The position numbers and the translations under genes were made by a program. From Patiria pectinifera (taxonomy: Eukaryota; Echinodermata; Asteroidea; Valvatida; Asterinidae), in the NCBI GenBank assembly GCA_029964075.1, contig CM057144.1, forward strand, positions 7,091,281 to 7,155,280: a stretch of 64,000 bases of DNA, given 5' to 3'. This document shows positions 1 to 11,079 of this stretch, one piece after another (the stretch's first letter is position 1; every line of letters begins with the position of its first letter). The notes under the pieces were generated by a model that saw only the letters and a program-made list of their open reading frames with translations, was not told the origin of the DNA and did not search any database.

Positions 1-8
1 AAATTGTA

Positions 9-234
9 ATGTCTGGTAAAAAAATTACCAGCTGGTTTAAACCTGCGCAAGCTTCTGCGGAAGAAGATGACGAGGATGAACAAACAGCTCATCCAAGCTC
101 TCAGCCTGACCCCGTACCTGCACCAAGCGAACCAAGGTCCGAAGCTCCATCGGCACCAGCCAAAAAGAAGAGGCGATCAGGATTCGACAAGAATTGGCCT
201 AAAGTGTATCCGTGGGTCCTTCAAACTGAAGACA
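9..234 (+). CDS. hAT transposase exon 1 (left arm)
   Basis: The exon opens at ATG (9) with MSGKKITSWFKP, then an acidic and proline-rich stretch, a basic KKKRR cluster that looks like a nuclear localisation signal, and the FDKNWPKVYPWV motif that precedes the zinc finger in KIAA1586/ZNF862-like proteins. The donor at 235 leaves one base. It joins the acceptor at 2318 in phase and gives a Ser codon. Without splicing, the frame ends at 251. Confidence 0.7.
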
Positions 235-1156
235 GTTTGTATAATCAATAGTCCTTTTTTTTTTTTACAGAATTGGAATCAATCCTAATTTAAGCGGGTT
301 TTTAACAAATATCTCAAATTTGATAAGCGGGATAGATCATGCAAATATAAAAAAACCGTATGTATACTGGGGGTTTATCGCAGGTGCGATTGTAGACGTG
401 AATCTTAATCTTAAACACGGCGAACGACGTTATTCTTGCCGACTCTCCGCCCTGATGGCCTCCTTAACTTTTACACATTTCACTACCAAAAGATTTGGAT
501 CATTTGGTGTTTGTTGTCAACGTAAACAAAGTTTTGAAAATGAACCCAAAATGTAAGATTTGCATGTTGGACAGTGGGCGTAGCTTCACAGCGTGCACTG
601 CGCTGGGGCTTCATGCAGGCAAAACGTCACACAGACACGCAGTATACAAAATAAAGTTCTTACAAACACGTGTCGTATGTTTGGTATATCGCGCAGAACA
701 CGGCCGGGTGTCACGTCGCCTCTGTTCAAACCACGCCCACGGTACATTGAGTAGCATTGGAAAAAACCAGGTGCTCTGGAACCGGAAGATAACGCAATGG
801 GAATGTTTTATCCAATGGGCGCTAGTATTCAGTGGCATGATGCGCGCGCATGTATGACGAAGTCACTAACGACCGACTCGACGAAGTCCGCTTTTGGTGT
901 TACGGTGTATTTTACGATACTGTGCATCAACAGTAATTATCAAGACGTAACAACTCACTAATCAAATTTTCGCTCGCAGACAGGGCCGAATCGTGCACAC
1001 ATTCGAGCCAACGATCCTTACTGTCTATGCATGCAGGGATCAAGCTCTTTGAAAATTAATAATCAAATTGAAGACACGCTGCACTGCTCAGACTCAGTTT
1101 ACTATGCACCGGACTTTTATATTTAATTTCAAAAGAAACCACAAAGAGAAACAGAT
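235..1156. other. Intron 1 of the hAT gene, upstream of the LINE (left arm)
   Basis: No recognisable protein is seen. The 120-codon ORF at 495-857 matches nothing I know and is not supported by codon use. The mirror copy at 39350-40270 differs only slightly. Confidence 0.5.
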
Positions 1157-1760
1157 ATGAACGACCCGCACACCACAGAAAAGCTTGCTCATGCGTTTAT
1201 TACTTGTCACCTAGATTTTTGCAACAGTTTACTTCAAGGGCTACCAGACTCACAAATCGCCAAACTCCAACGCATCCAAAACTCAGCTGCAAGACTAGTC
1301 ACCCTCTCGAAGCCCCATCAACCCATATCACCTATTCTGCGTAATCTGCACTGGCTCCCAGTCAACAGGAAGATAATCTACAAAACCCTTCTCCTAACAT
1401 GCAAATGTCTACATCGTCTCGCCCCTACTTACCTCCAGCAATTAATCCATAAATATGAACCTCGTAGAAATCTTTGATCATGCTCACAATCCCTACTCGC
1501 CTGCTCCTCAACATCGACAAGGTCATACGGTCAGCGAGCGTTTTCATCCTGCAGCCCCAACCCTCTGGAACAAACTACCCAATCACATCAAGGAAGCCCC
1601 AACCCTGGACATTTTCAAAGCTAATCTTAAAACCCATCTGTTCACTGCAAATGATATACAATGTTAGTGTTTTCCTCTGTTAATTGTTCAGCGCATTGGG
1701 ACCCCATGTAAAATGCGCTTTATAAGAATGGTTTATTATGATTATTATTATTATGAAAAA
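1157..1760 (+). mobile_element. CR1/L2-type LINE 3' fragment (left arm)
   Basis: The fragment encodes the extreme C-terminus of a non-LTR reverse transcriptase: FCNSLLQGLPDSQIAKLQ, then QNSAARLVT, then LHWLPVNRKIIYK. A frame change near 1470 leads to the downstream motif APTLWNKLPNHIKEAP. The 3' end has GCGCTTTATAAGAATGG followed by a TTATTATTA microsatellite, the usual tail of CR1/L2 elements. It is truncated at the 5' end, lies in intron 1 in the same orientation as the hAT gene, and cannot move by itself. Confidence 0.8.
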
Positions 1761-1769
1761 ATGGCTTCT

Positions 1770-2317
1770 AAAGATTATTACAATGTACATAAGAAAAGAA
1801 AAGATACCCGGGCCCGAAATGGAAAACGACTTTGTGGTAATCTTACAAAAACATTAAGCGGGGATGGTGTGGGGTTTTTTTGGGGGGGGGGTCGGCTTTT
1901 TTTTTTTTCCTCAAAAGGAAAGCAGTTTTGCTCGATCACGCCAAACTCAAATGAGGTATGGGTTTCGAATTTCACGGTTTTTTAAAGTATTCTTTTAAAC
2001 CCTTACTCCCTAGGGGGTGTACAAAATTGTATTGAATTTTGAGGATTCAGGACTGTTAGGGCCAGCGTATATTAACTCAAATAATTGCTAGAAAAAAAAT
2101 CATGTTTAGAAAAATGTGTTAACTTACAAATTACGGTCCGCTGAGGCGATGTACATGTACATGTACATGTAGGCCTACTTTACAAACCGAATTGTCAAAC
2201 TAGGACGCGTATGTGTATTTTTACTATTTTGCAATGTAATAAAAACTTTGAATTTCCGCTATTCTTTTTCGCATCCCGCCCCTTATTTTGTATGTTTTCC
2301 TTCAATTCTTCTTGTAG
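1770..2317. other. Rest of hAT intron 1 with homopolymer-rich tract
   Basis: This is non-coding. It holds long T and G runs (1865-1912) and a GTACAT simple repeat (about 2151-2172). The mirror region is 38191-38744. Apparent ORFs over the homopolymers are not credible. Confidence 0.6.
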
Positions 2318-2676
2318 GTGGTGGTATGATTTGTTCCTGGTGTACAAAATTCAGATTGAAAGCCAAGTCAGGTTCTGGGATTTGGACGTCCACTCCTTGC
2401 GTGTCTATGGTCAAGCAAAGCCTTGACAGACACTGGTCATCGGAAATGCATAAAACAGCTGAGCAAATGGAGGCAGCAAGAAAACAAGCTGAGGAACATG
2501 GGGGAGTTGAAGAAGCTCTTGCCGAGCAGACTAGCTTGCAAAAGATGGCCTTCGTGACTGCTCTCCGTCTCCTGTACTGGTTGGCTAAGGAGGAAATTGC
2601 GCATACAACCAAGTTTCCTTCACAAGTGGAACTTGTCCAACAATGTGGGGTGACACACCTGCAACACGTGCGAGTG
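2318..2676 (+). CDS. hAT transposase exon 2, TTF/BED-like zinc finger (left arm)
   Basis: The acceptor TTCTTGTAG precedes 2318. The exon encodes a CSWC...DRHWSSEMH zinc-finger pattern, then an amphipathic alanine/glutamate-rich helix (AEQMEAARKQAEEHGG) and the LLYWLAKEEIAHTTKFPS segment typical of this family. A donor (GTATG) follows at 2677. Bases 2638-2676 differ by several indels from the mirror copy, so the exon end and its phase into exon 3 are uncertain. Confidence 0.65.
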
Positions 2677-2849
2677 GTATGTTTTTTTGTTTGTTTTATT
2701 TGTTACTCTTTGTGTATCTACATTTTTGTTCCGTGTTCTTTTTTTTTGGGGGGGGGGGTGGTTTTAACAAGTTATTTTTCCCTTTTACATCGGATGTTTG
2801 TGGAACTGGGAAAACAGTTTAATATTAAAAAATGCTTGAATTTGACGCT

Positions 2850-4842
2850 TTTTATGTAAAAGGTGACAACGCCTTCTACAGGAGTGAGACTGCCCTCCAA
2901 GAAATGTTAGAGTCTTTGTCGAGCGTAGTAAGTGCAGACATATATGCCCGTGTAGCCGGTAGTAAGTGTTTCAGCTTACTGTGTGACGAAACAACTGATG
3001 TTGCTATTCTTAAGCAACTCATCATATATGGACGCTATATGGATGATCAAGGACAGGTAAATGTCTGCAAGATATTTTTTTCATATTCGTTCATTTGGGC
3101 CTCTAAATCTGATAGTACATTCGCACAATTTTTGAATTTTACATATTTTTACACAAAATTGTACAACAGGTGCAGACTAACTTCTTGACGATTCAGGACA
3201 TACCAGAAGGTACAGCTGAAGTGGTCACAAAGGAACTACAAAAGTTCATGGCAGACAAGAACTTGGACAAGGATAAGTTTGTTGGGTTTGGATCTGATGG
3301 TGCAAGCGTAATGGTTGGGGCACACAGTGGAGTAAGATTTTTACCTTTTCAATTTAGTTTGGTGGAGATATTCTCGTATTATAACGTAAATTTTGTTGCA
3401 AAATTGTTGCTAAACTGGTAGTTATGACAATCTGTTCATGTTATTTGTAGGTCTCAGCTCGGCTGAAACAGGAATCACCAAGCCTAATCAATATCCACTG
3501 TGTGGCTCATCGTCTCGCACTTGCTGCTGCTCAGGCTTCTAATGGAATTCCGTATCTCCAGCGTTTCAAAGTGAATCTGGCAGCAATATTCTCGTTCTAC
3601 AACAGGTCCACTAACAGATCAGCTTCACTACATGCCATCCAGGTGAAATTGTGACGTGCATATTTCAATTGCAATTTTGCATCAAAATATTAGCATTTCC
3701 ATTTGTATCATAATTTGGCAAATTACCATCACGTTTGACTAAATAAAGTCATTGTTACACTTATTCATTGTGATTCTGTGATTTGCAGCGCATAATGAAT
3801 GATCCAGAGCTGAAAATTGCTCAGGCAAAAGATGTAAGATGGCTGTCACATCAGCGCAGCCGAGACAGTGTCAGGCGATGTTTGCCTTCCTCTCTACAAG
3901 CGTTGAAGAGGAAGCAGCCAAGATGATCCCAAAGCAGTAGGAATACTTGCTTTCATGAAGTCATTCAAATTTGTGGCAACACTGATGATGCTCAGTGACG
4001 TCCTCCCGCACCTGACAAGACTTTCTCTGATTTTCCAGGTAATAACCTATCATTTTGCTTTCTGCATATAAAACAGAGTGCACTACTGTGCATCCATCCT
4101 ATTTGTTTGTACTTCAAACTTCTTAAATTCCATTTTTTTTGTGGGGTCAAGAAAGCTGATGTTGACTTTGCTCTGGTGGACGTAGAGTTGTGCACGCCAC
4201 CATCAGTGCAATTGAGCGACTGATGGACCACCGCGGCAAACATATGACCAGCCTACCAAAACAAATGGAATCTTTGGCAGAATTCAGTGTTACGATGCCC
4301 GAAGATGGGATGGAAAAATTCACCCGTGAGGTAAATTATAAATATTTGGTTTGCACTGGTTAACAATGATAATGCACATCCGATTCTGACAACTTATTTT
4401 TTCCTCAGAGAATTACCAGTGAAAATCGGAACATATTTTTTCCAATATTTGTTTGTCTACTAAACAGATCTGCAACAAGTACATCACAAATGTGGTGAAA
4501 AACATCAGGGATCGGTTCCCGGACACTGGCCTCATCAGTAAGTTCTCCTGCTTCCACTTCCAGAGTGAAGGGGAAGCACAGACAAACATGGATGATTTGC
4601 AGGTAAATGTGTAATCAATCAGACACTAATTTAAAATATTACAAAAAAGTACAGTGATTAGACATTAACCTGGAAGATAGGGTGTTTTATAAACAAATTC
4701 CACATTTGTTTAGTTCCAAAAATCTTTATTCATATTTTAGGTTCTTTGTGACCATTATCAGAACACCGTTATCACCCCACGCCGTAAAGGCTTTCGCACT
4801 AAGGCTGCAGATTCATCTCGTGCAAATACCCCTACGTTATAA
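2850..4842 (+). pseudogene. hAT transposase exons 3-9, catalytic core (left arm, broken)
   Basis: Exons with GT-AG borders lie near 2865-3056, 3170-3331, 3451-3642, 3789-4038, 4152-4330, 4468-4602 and 4741-4842. In order they carry LLCDETTD (first catalytic Asp), GFGSDGASVMVG (second Asp region), IHCVAHRLALA (CxxH motif) and DVRWLSH (the conserved Trp of the hAT fold). Exon 6 is two bases shorter than its tandem copy (5696-5947, 84 clean codons) and exon 7 two bases longer (177 in the copy), so frames are lost. The last exon ends at TAA after about 34 codons, with no hAT C-terminal dimerisation domain. This is a dead or deletion-derived transposase. Confidence 0.75.
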
Positions 4843-4864
4843 TTTCATCCTGGCTAGAACCCTG

Positions 4865-4872
4865 GTTAAAAC
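4865..4872. repeat. hAT target-site duplication (left arm)
   Basis: GTTAAAAC lies immediately after the 3' terminus of the left-arm hAT copy. Its partner would lie upstream of the window. Confidence 0.8.
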
Positions 4873-5095
4873 CCTTAGATTATTTCGCACTGCTTCTAGA
4901 CGACAGCAAGACGGTCAATCGCATCGACTTTGTCAACGAAGAAGTCGTGCAAGCACAATGGCAGCACAAGGAAGTCTTTGTGGAGACGGCGGGGAATACA
5001 AACATGGCCATTGCTGCCTACACTATGGCCCAAGCCTGGTTGAAACTTTACTCTTCTCTGGGGCATCTCGGCGATAGGGTGCTGTACGACACTAT
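4873..5095 (+). pseudogene. Polinton-type DNA polymerase B fragment (left arm, copy 1)
   Basis: After the target duplication the frame reads LDYFALLLDDSKTVNRIDFV, then EEVVQAQWQHKEVF and NTNMAIAAYTMAQAWLKLYS, all expected of the palm region of Polinton polymerases. It stops at the duplication breakpoint just before motif C. The phase differs by one base from the upstream part, so either a base was lost or the copy carries an indel. Confidence 0.75.
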
Positions 5096-6764
5096 CGATT
5101 CAGGACATACCAGAAGGTACAGCTGAAGTGGTCACAAAGGAACTACAAAAGTTCATGGCAGACAAGAACTTGGACAAGGATAAGTTTGTTGGGTTTGGAT
5201 CTGATGGTGCAAGCGTAATGGTTGGGGCACACAGTGGAGTAAGATTTTTACCTTTTCAATTTAGTTTGGTGGAGATATTCTCGTATTATAACGTAAATTT
5301 TGTTGCAAAATTGTTGCTAAACTGGTAGTTATGACAATCTGTTCATGTTATTTGTAGGTCTCAGCTCGGCTGAAACAGGAATCACCAAGCCTAATCAATA
5401 TCCACTGTGTGGCTCATCGTCTCGCACTTGCTGCTGCTCAGGCTTCTAATGGAATTCCGTATCTCCAGCGTTTCAAAGTGAATCTGGCAGCAATATTCTC
5501 GTTCTACAACAGGTCCACTAACAGATCAGCTTAGCTTCATGCCATCCAGGTGAAATTGTGACGTGCATATTTCAATTGCAATTTTGCATCAAAATATTAG
5601 CATTTCCATTTGTATCATAATTTGGCAAATTACCATCACGTTTGACTAAATAAAGTCATCGTTACACTTATTCATGGTGATTCTGTGATTTGCAGCGCAT
5701 AATGAATGATCCAGTGCTGAAAATTGCTCAGGCAAAAGATGTAAGATGGCTGTCACATCAGCCAGCTGTAGACAGTGTCAGGCGATGTTTGCCTTCCCTC
5801 TCTACAAGCGTTGAAGAGGAAGCAGCCGAAGATGATCCCAAAGCAGTAGGAATACTTGCTTTCATGAAGTCATTCAAATTTGTGGCAACACTGATGATGC
5901 TCAGTGACGTCCTCCCGCACCTGACCAGACTTTCTCTGATTTTCCAGGTAATAACCTATCATTTTGCTTTCTGCATATAAAACAGAGCGCACTACTGTGC
6001 ATCCATCCTATTTGTTTGTACTTCAAACTTCTTAAATTCCATTTTTTTTTGTGGGGTCAAGAAAGCTGATGTTGACTTTGCTCTGGTGGACGCAGTTGTG
6101 CACGCCACCATCAGTGCAATTGAGCGACTGATGGACCACCGCGGCAAACATATGACCAGCCTACCAAAACAAATGGAATCTTTGGCAGAATTCAGTGTTA
6201 CGATGCCCGAAGATGGGATGGAAAAATTCACCCGTGAGGTAAATTATAAATATTTGGTTTGCACTGGTTAACAATGATAATGCACATCCGATTCTGACAA
6301 CTTATTTTTTCCTCAGAGAATTACCAGTGAAAATCGGAACATATTTTTTCCAATATTTGTTTGTCTACTTAACAGATCTACAACAAGTACATCACAAATG
6401 TGGTGAAAACATCAGGATCGGTTCCCGGACACTGGCCTCATCAGTAGTTCTCCTGCTTCCACTTCCAGAGTGAAGGGGAAGCACAGACAAACATGGATGA
6501 TTTGCAGGTAAATGCAGTAATCAATCAGACACTAATTTAAAATATTACAAAAAAGTACAGTGATAAGACATTAACCTGGAAGATAGGGTGTTTTATAAAC
6601 AAATTCCACATTTGTTTAGCAAGCACAATGGCAGCACAAGGAAGTCTTTGTGGAGACGGCGGGGAATACAAACATGGCCATTGCTGCCTACACTATGGCC
6701 CAAGCCTGGTTGAAACTTTACTCTTCTCTGGGGCATCTCGGCGATAGGGTGCTGTACGACACTA
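5096..6764 (+). repeat. Tandem duplication, copy 2 with internal deletion (left arm)
   Basis: This is a direct copy of 3187-5095 that lacks the bases equivalent to 4713-4955. The deletion removes the last hAT exon, the hAT terminus and the start of the polymerase segment, with the join at about 6619. Its exons at 5696-5947 and 6062-6238 are cleaner than those of copy 1. Polymerase coding continues past 6764. Confidence 0.9.
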
Positions 6765-7262
6765 TCGTAAACTTTTCAGACGACAGAGTGGATCCGTACG
6801 TACCCCCTCTGGGTGACTATTTGGGAGATTTGACGGACAAGCTAGAAAAAGAGTACGGTATGGGCAGTTATATTACCAAATTTGCTTTTGGTGGGCCCAA
6901 CAATTATGGGTACACCTCAAGTTAAGGTCCATGGCATAATCCTCAAGTACTAAAACGCTTGTATTGTCAACTCTACATGGTTAAAAGGGATGGTTTAAGA
7001 GATGGTTTTAATGGACGGGGATGCAGGCAACGGAGAAGATGAGGAGGAACAGGACAAGTGGACAGTCACTGAACCCCATAAAATTGCCAGGGCAGCGTTT
7101 GGCCAAGTGATAACCAGGTGGGAGAACAAGACCTATAGGCTGGTTTTCACAAAAAGCATCAAAACCTGTGACTTCAACACACTTCCTTATGGATACTGGG
7201 CAGAATGCCCTCGATCACCATTCATCACTAATAATAATAGTAATCATGGTAATACTTACTAA
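6619..7262 (+). pseudogene. Polinton-type DNA polymerase B C-terminus (left arm)
   Basis: The frame runs NTNMAIAAYTMAQAWLKLYS, then the motif C neighbourhood, PPLGDYLGDLTDKLE, FGGPNNYGY, VKVHGIILKY, and ends in TLPYGY (7196), the usual polymerase C-terminus. The canonical DTDS of motif C is damaged (YDTIVNFSDD), there are stops near 6954 and 6987, and the normal stop after PYGY is replaced by an extension to 7262. This is a non-functional relic of a Polinton-like element. No integrase, ATPase, protease or capsid gene was seen. Confidence 0.8.
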
Positions 7263-7614
7263 AGTAGTAATAAATTCACAACCAACAAAATAATAAAAAA
7301 GCCCATTTAACAATCCAGATTGTGTATGACCGCATTGAGGTAACAAGTCAACAACGTGGCGCCTCATGCTCCATATGCCATCAACAGCGGTCTAGCATTA
7401 AAGCAAGGAACACCGCAAGCACGTACAGCTCAACATCAATCTGGCATCTCAAATACAGAGGGCGCCCTTTCAAGATGTGACACAGCTCTGTCTACCTCGT
7501 CAGTTTATCATCAAAGTTTCCGTCTAACTTTGCGACTGAATCTGCATTTGAGTGAGTTTTTAACTGACTGTTGAATCCACTGTTACCCTTATTTCACTGT
7601 TATTGCCACTCAAT
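7263..7614. other. Non-coding stretch between polymerase relic and second hAT-like gene
   Basis: This A/T-rich sequence has no recognisable product. The 72-codon ORF at 7356-7574 matches nothing I know and is broken in the mirror copy (32700-33060). Confidence 0.5.
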
Positions 7615-7748
7615 ATGCCGCCGAGAAGGGATAACAAATCTGTCACGGATACAGCATTGAGCACTGTTCCCGCAATGGCCATGCTTGCGGATGCGCTAGA
7701 TACAACAAGCCAAGACACCAGCGATGTTTGTCCTCTGGGTCAACTTGG
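7615..7748 (+). CDS. Possible first exon of the second hAT-like gene
   Basis: An ATG at 7615 opens MPPRRDNKSVTDTALSTVPA and continues for 44 codons to a good donor (GG|GTAAGT at 7749). It lies upstream of the degraded hAT-like core and on the same strand. The mirror copy is frame-shifted. The link to the downstream exons is inferred from position only. Confidence 0.35.
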
Positions 7749-7969
7749 GTAAGTATGATGTCAACCTCACAATTGCCAGAGTAAGAACTTCCTTTGATGA
7801 GTGAGCAGGTGCGAAGATAACTGATGTTGCAACCAAAAAATCATGCGTCCGACAATTGAACTGATCATGTGGTTGCCCACCTGGCACCCTTACTCCAGGC
7901 AAGGACCTACCATTAATAATTATAACAATTGTATATTCAAGCTCAAAAAGATTTGGTTTCTTTAACCCA

Positions 7970-9175
7970 CAGACAAGAGAATAATAGAAGAGGTGAGATT
8001 GTGTTCACGAGATTCTTGAACCATGAGTGTGTACCGAGACAAAATTCATATCATTGAGTCAGTCCACAAGGGAGATGCTCAACAGCTAAAGGTCTCAAAG
8101 GTACGTTGTTGAATCAGCTTAGAGAAGAAAGTCGACTGTAATGACTGGCGTGAAAAACTTGTAGGAATTTCGACAGATGGGGCAGCTGTAAACTTTTGAT
8201 GTAGAGAAGGTCTTGTTGCCAAATTGCGTACAAAAATTCCCCACCTCATTGGAATTAGATGTTGCACTCACAGATTGGAGCTGGCACTAAAGGATGCAGC
8301 TCGTAAGTCAAAATTGTGGGACACAATTGATGCTTTCCTGTCCAACTTGTACACATTTCATCACTACTCCTCCCTGAACATGGATGGTCTCATGGAAGCT
8401 GACAAGGCCCTGAAAATAACTATCAATTGACCAGGAAACATCTGGGGCACACGCTGGGTTCCCACCGACACAGAGCATTGCTGGCAGTGGACCGAGACTG
8501 GCTAGCTGTGGCTAACCATCTGTCCCAGGTAGCAATGGGTACAAATGAAACTGCTGCCAAGGCAAAAGGTCTCCATCTGACACTTGTATCAGTTTGGCTT
8601 TGAAGTTCTTCAGTATCTGTAGAACCATAAGTGAGGTTCTCCAGGACAACGACTCATCAGTGGAAACTGTGTACACCACCCTGCATGCTGCACAGCTCAA
8701 GTAAGCCTCTGACCGATTTGATGCCAAGGGAGCGCTGAAATCCTTTGTCGAAAAGGATCTTGTTGTAACAGAGACTGATGTCATGTACAGAGGCGAGAGT
8801 CTAAAGCTACAGTCAGGGGGTTCTAGGGGAAGACAACACACACTTGACACAGCTCTGGAGGATGTAGAAAAGAGCGTCAGTTGCATGGTATCTGCCACTG
8901 CAGAGGCTCTCAATCAGAGGTTTGCCTCATTTAATGACCCTGTACTAAAAGCTTTGCGAGTATTTGAGCCAACGAACTGGCCTCATGACATTAAAGTGTT
9001 AGCAGATTTTGGAACTACTGAGATTCAGACCATCAGTAACCATTTCAGTGATCTGCTGATTAGGAATGGCACTGATATAACTTCAATGGAAATTGAATTG
9101 ACCCAGCTACTACTATCATGCAGAGAGCTGAAAAGGGAACAACCCGACAAAAAAAAATTTGCCCAAAACAAATGA
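7970..9175 (+). pseudogene. Second KIAA1586-like hAT-domain gene, degraded (left arm)
   Basis: Across several frames the sequence reads KLVGISTDGAAVNF, then KIPHLIGIRCCTHRLELALK (CxxH motif), then WGTRWVPH with the conserved Trp, and finally a 130-codon ORF (8783-9175) with VSATAEALNQRFASFNDPVL and WPHDIKVLADFG. These are blocks of KIAA1586-like, hAT-derived proteins. It is distinct from the first transposase in sequence and seems intronless in this part. Stops and frameshifts between blocks make it a pseudogene. Confidence 0.7.
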
Positions 9176-9179
9176 GTGA

Positions 9180-9731
9180 ATTCTAGAGAAAAAAAATGTG
9201 GAAATGAGGCATCTCTTCTACAGACTTTCTAAATTGCCTAAACTTTAATCACAAAGGGTTTTTTGCCCAAAAGGAGGAGAGGACTCAGTCCTAGAACAGC
9301 AATAGAGAGACTGACAATTTGGAGGCACACCTTGAGTGGAAGTTCGTTTTTTTTTCATCCACATTGTTCGACTTGTTTCAGAGATGTTTTGCATGCCATT
9401 CACTGAATGTTACGACATAAGGATGAAGAGGTCATATGACACCTATGTGTCTATAACCCAGGAATGCAACACGGTGACAGTGACACGTTCATGCGGGAGA
9501 GCCAGCCAGTCTATGGCTGCAGTCCCGGCAGGTAAGTTTTAGCTTGCAGCTGCAACGTTATTTGCAGATGGGAGCTGCACCACTATGCTGCGTCCCTCAA
9601 ACTCAGGAAGTTTGCAGCCATTGGCAGAAAGGGCTTTCATAAACACTGGCCGAGTGTTTCCAAAATGTGGTGCACTTATCTCAGTGACTAAAACGGATCT
9701 TATTTTCTTTTATTCTGTGAAATTTTGACTT
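9180..9731. other. No recognisable gene (left arm)
   Basis: This is low-complexity, mixed-composition sequence. Nothing beyond short shadow ORFs is visible. The mirror region is about 30450-31030. Confidence 0.5.
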
Positions 9732-10010
9732 GTGGCAGTTATGGCCATGTCTAAAGTGCTTGAAGATGCACTTGATCTTGGGAATGAAATGCTAGTTCAA
9801 ACACTAGTCAGTGCTTTTGAAAATGCTTCTGTAGCTGAGCCCACTGTTGGGTCTCCCTTCATAAATTCGGAGGCGAATGTTGATAATCTTGTAAGGGATA
9901 TTGTAGGCATACTCACAGATAGTAATGCGTTGCTAGTCAACAGTGTAAGCTCATTAAATTTAGGGCACGTTACCTCCATCCACGGACTTCACTTCATTAC
10001 CGTAAGATGA
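9732..10010 (+). CDS. Unrecognised 92-codon ORF
   Basis: It reads MAVMAMSKVLEDALDLGNEM and continues with an acidic, aliphatic composition suggestive of helices. I recognise no family. It stands on the same strand as the P2X7-like fragment downstream and could be an exon of the same gene, but the mirror copy (30190-30440) does not keep the frame, which weakens the case. Confidence 0.25.
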   Translation: MAVMAMSKVLEDALDLGNEMLVQTLVSAFENASVAEPTVGSPFINSEANVDNLVRDIVGILTDSNALLVNSVSSLNLGHVTSIHGLHFITVR

Positions 10011-10434
10011 AATTTAGGAAAAAATGTCATACAAAACACAGCACTTGTGGCAAGTCTACTTGGGCACTGCACAAGGAAAAGAAGAGCCAGTTGTGGGCCT
10101 GGGTGACAAACAGATTTTCGTATACAGCTTATAGACAGTATAAAAGTGGCCTATGGTGGTTTTGGAGGAGATTTTGAAGTTTCTCAGAGTGGTGAATGAA
10201 GTTGCTTTTTAGAATTCTTATGCAACATATAAGTGATATAGCATAACAAGAACTAGTGGAGACAGTCTGCTTTCTTTATATTCTAAACAAAAAGAAATGG
10301 AAGATATACAGTACATATTTTTTTTATGGATAATTATTACTTGCCTTTCCCACTTCTGGTCAACTACCGAAACTAAGTCAATGAGCTGTTACATTGCATT
10401 CACACAGAATGATACAGCCAAATAAGAGGGGGAA
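10011..10434. other. No recognisable gene (left arm)
   Basis: This stretch is A/T-rich and non-coding. The mirror region is about 29640-30180. Confidence 0.5.
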
Positions 10435-10680
10435 GTGAGGTGCCTGCTCCTTCAATCTGCAGAGAGAAGCCCTGGTCTAATAATAGACATACTACACGCA
10501 CAGCAGCATCCACAACCACCACAAGCAGTGCCTCAGAATGGCTTGGAATGGTGTGTCTGCAGCAATTGTCAACAGATGCTCGCAGAACTGATGCAGAATG
10601 TATCTGCTATGGTCTGAAACCTGAAGATTGCCTTTCAAATGAACCAGTGCGTTGTTTCAACATCATAATTAAAGCGTCCA
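10435..10680 (+). pseudogene. P2X7-like cysteine-rich domain fragment (left arm)
   Basis: One frame reads NGLEWCVCSNCQQM. After a frameshift near 10575 the next frame reads ECICYGLKPEDCL. The pattern W-C-x-C-x2-C ... C-x-C ... C resembles the zinc-binding start of the P2X7 intracellular (ballast) domain, which occurs as a stand-alone module in many invertebrate proteins. The expected remainder is absent: the tyrosine-recombinase retroelement starts right after it, so the exon may have been split by that insertion. Family assignment rests on the cysteine spacing only. Confidence 0.45.
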
Positions 10681-10850
10681 CAATACGGTTTTCTCCGTGT
10701 GCTCGTCTCCGGAGAACCCCTTTGGGCACAGGGGGCGTGAGTGGCCATTCTAACAGCCTCTCTCTTTGTAGGCAAGAAATCGCTTTGGGGATCTCTGATT
10801 GGTCCGTTTTGCTGCAGCCTTGGCACACTTTCAACCATCCCTGCGGGGGA

Positions 10851-10860
10851 ACTATATAGG
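10851..10860 (+). promoter_or_regulatory. TATA-like box of the left YR retroelement
   Basis: ACTATATAGG lies upstream of the Gag-like region in a G/C-richer leader. The mirror copy near 29215 has lost the TATATA, so only this copy retains it. Use as a promoter is inferred. Confidence 0.35.
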
Positions 10861-11079
10861 CAGGCTGGCAATGTTTCATGCTTTTTCTCCCTTTTCTGCT
10901 TGCTTTGTCGAGCCTAATACACGATGCAAATTAAAAATCCTCCGTATCTTCGGCTGATAATTTTCGACTTCTTCTGACCGCCCTAAGAACCCTTGTGATT
11001 AGTGCTGGTAACAGAGGCCGGCAGCGCAAGAAACCCAAGGGACGGCGGATGAAGCGGGAAAACGCCCTCTAGGGGCCAT

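Larger units (their letters stand above)
1..4864 (+). mobile_element. hAT transposon, left-arm copy cut by the window edge
   Basis: This is the mirror copy of the element at 35541-41659. Its 3' end is at 4864 (TIR read as CCTGGCTAGAACCCTG), followed by the target duplication GTTAAAAC. The 5' end, including the subterminal array, lies upstream of position 1. Exon 1 begins at 9, and a CR1/L2-like LINE tail sits in intron 1. Confidence 0.8.
3187..5095 (+). repeat. Tandem duplication, copy 1 (left arm)
   Basis: The unit runs from inside hAT exon 4 (ATTCAGGACATACC) through exons 5-9, the hAT terminus and target duplication, and ends inside polymerase B at ACACTATCG. Copy 2 begins at the next base. 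The breakpoints share only about two bases (CG). Confidence 0.9.

Noticed and set aside
495-857. 120-codon ORF, also present in the right arm as a longer frame (39547-40011)
   Set aside because: No recognisable family, cysteine- and histidine-scattered composition typical of translated intron, and the frame end differs between arms.
1778-1975. Lysine-rich ORF across the T/G homopolymer tract and its mirror at 38590
   Set aside because: It is a homopolymer translation artefact within an intron.
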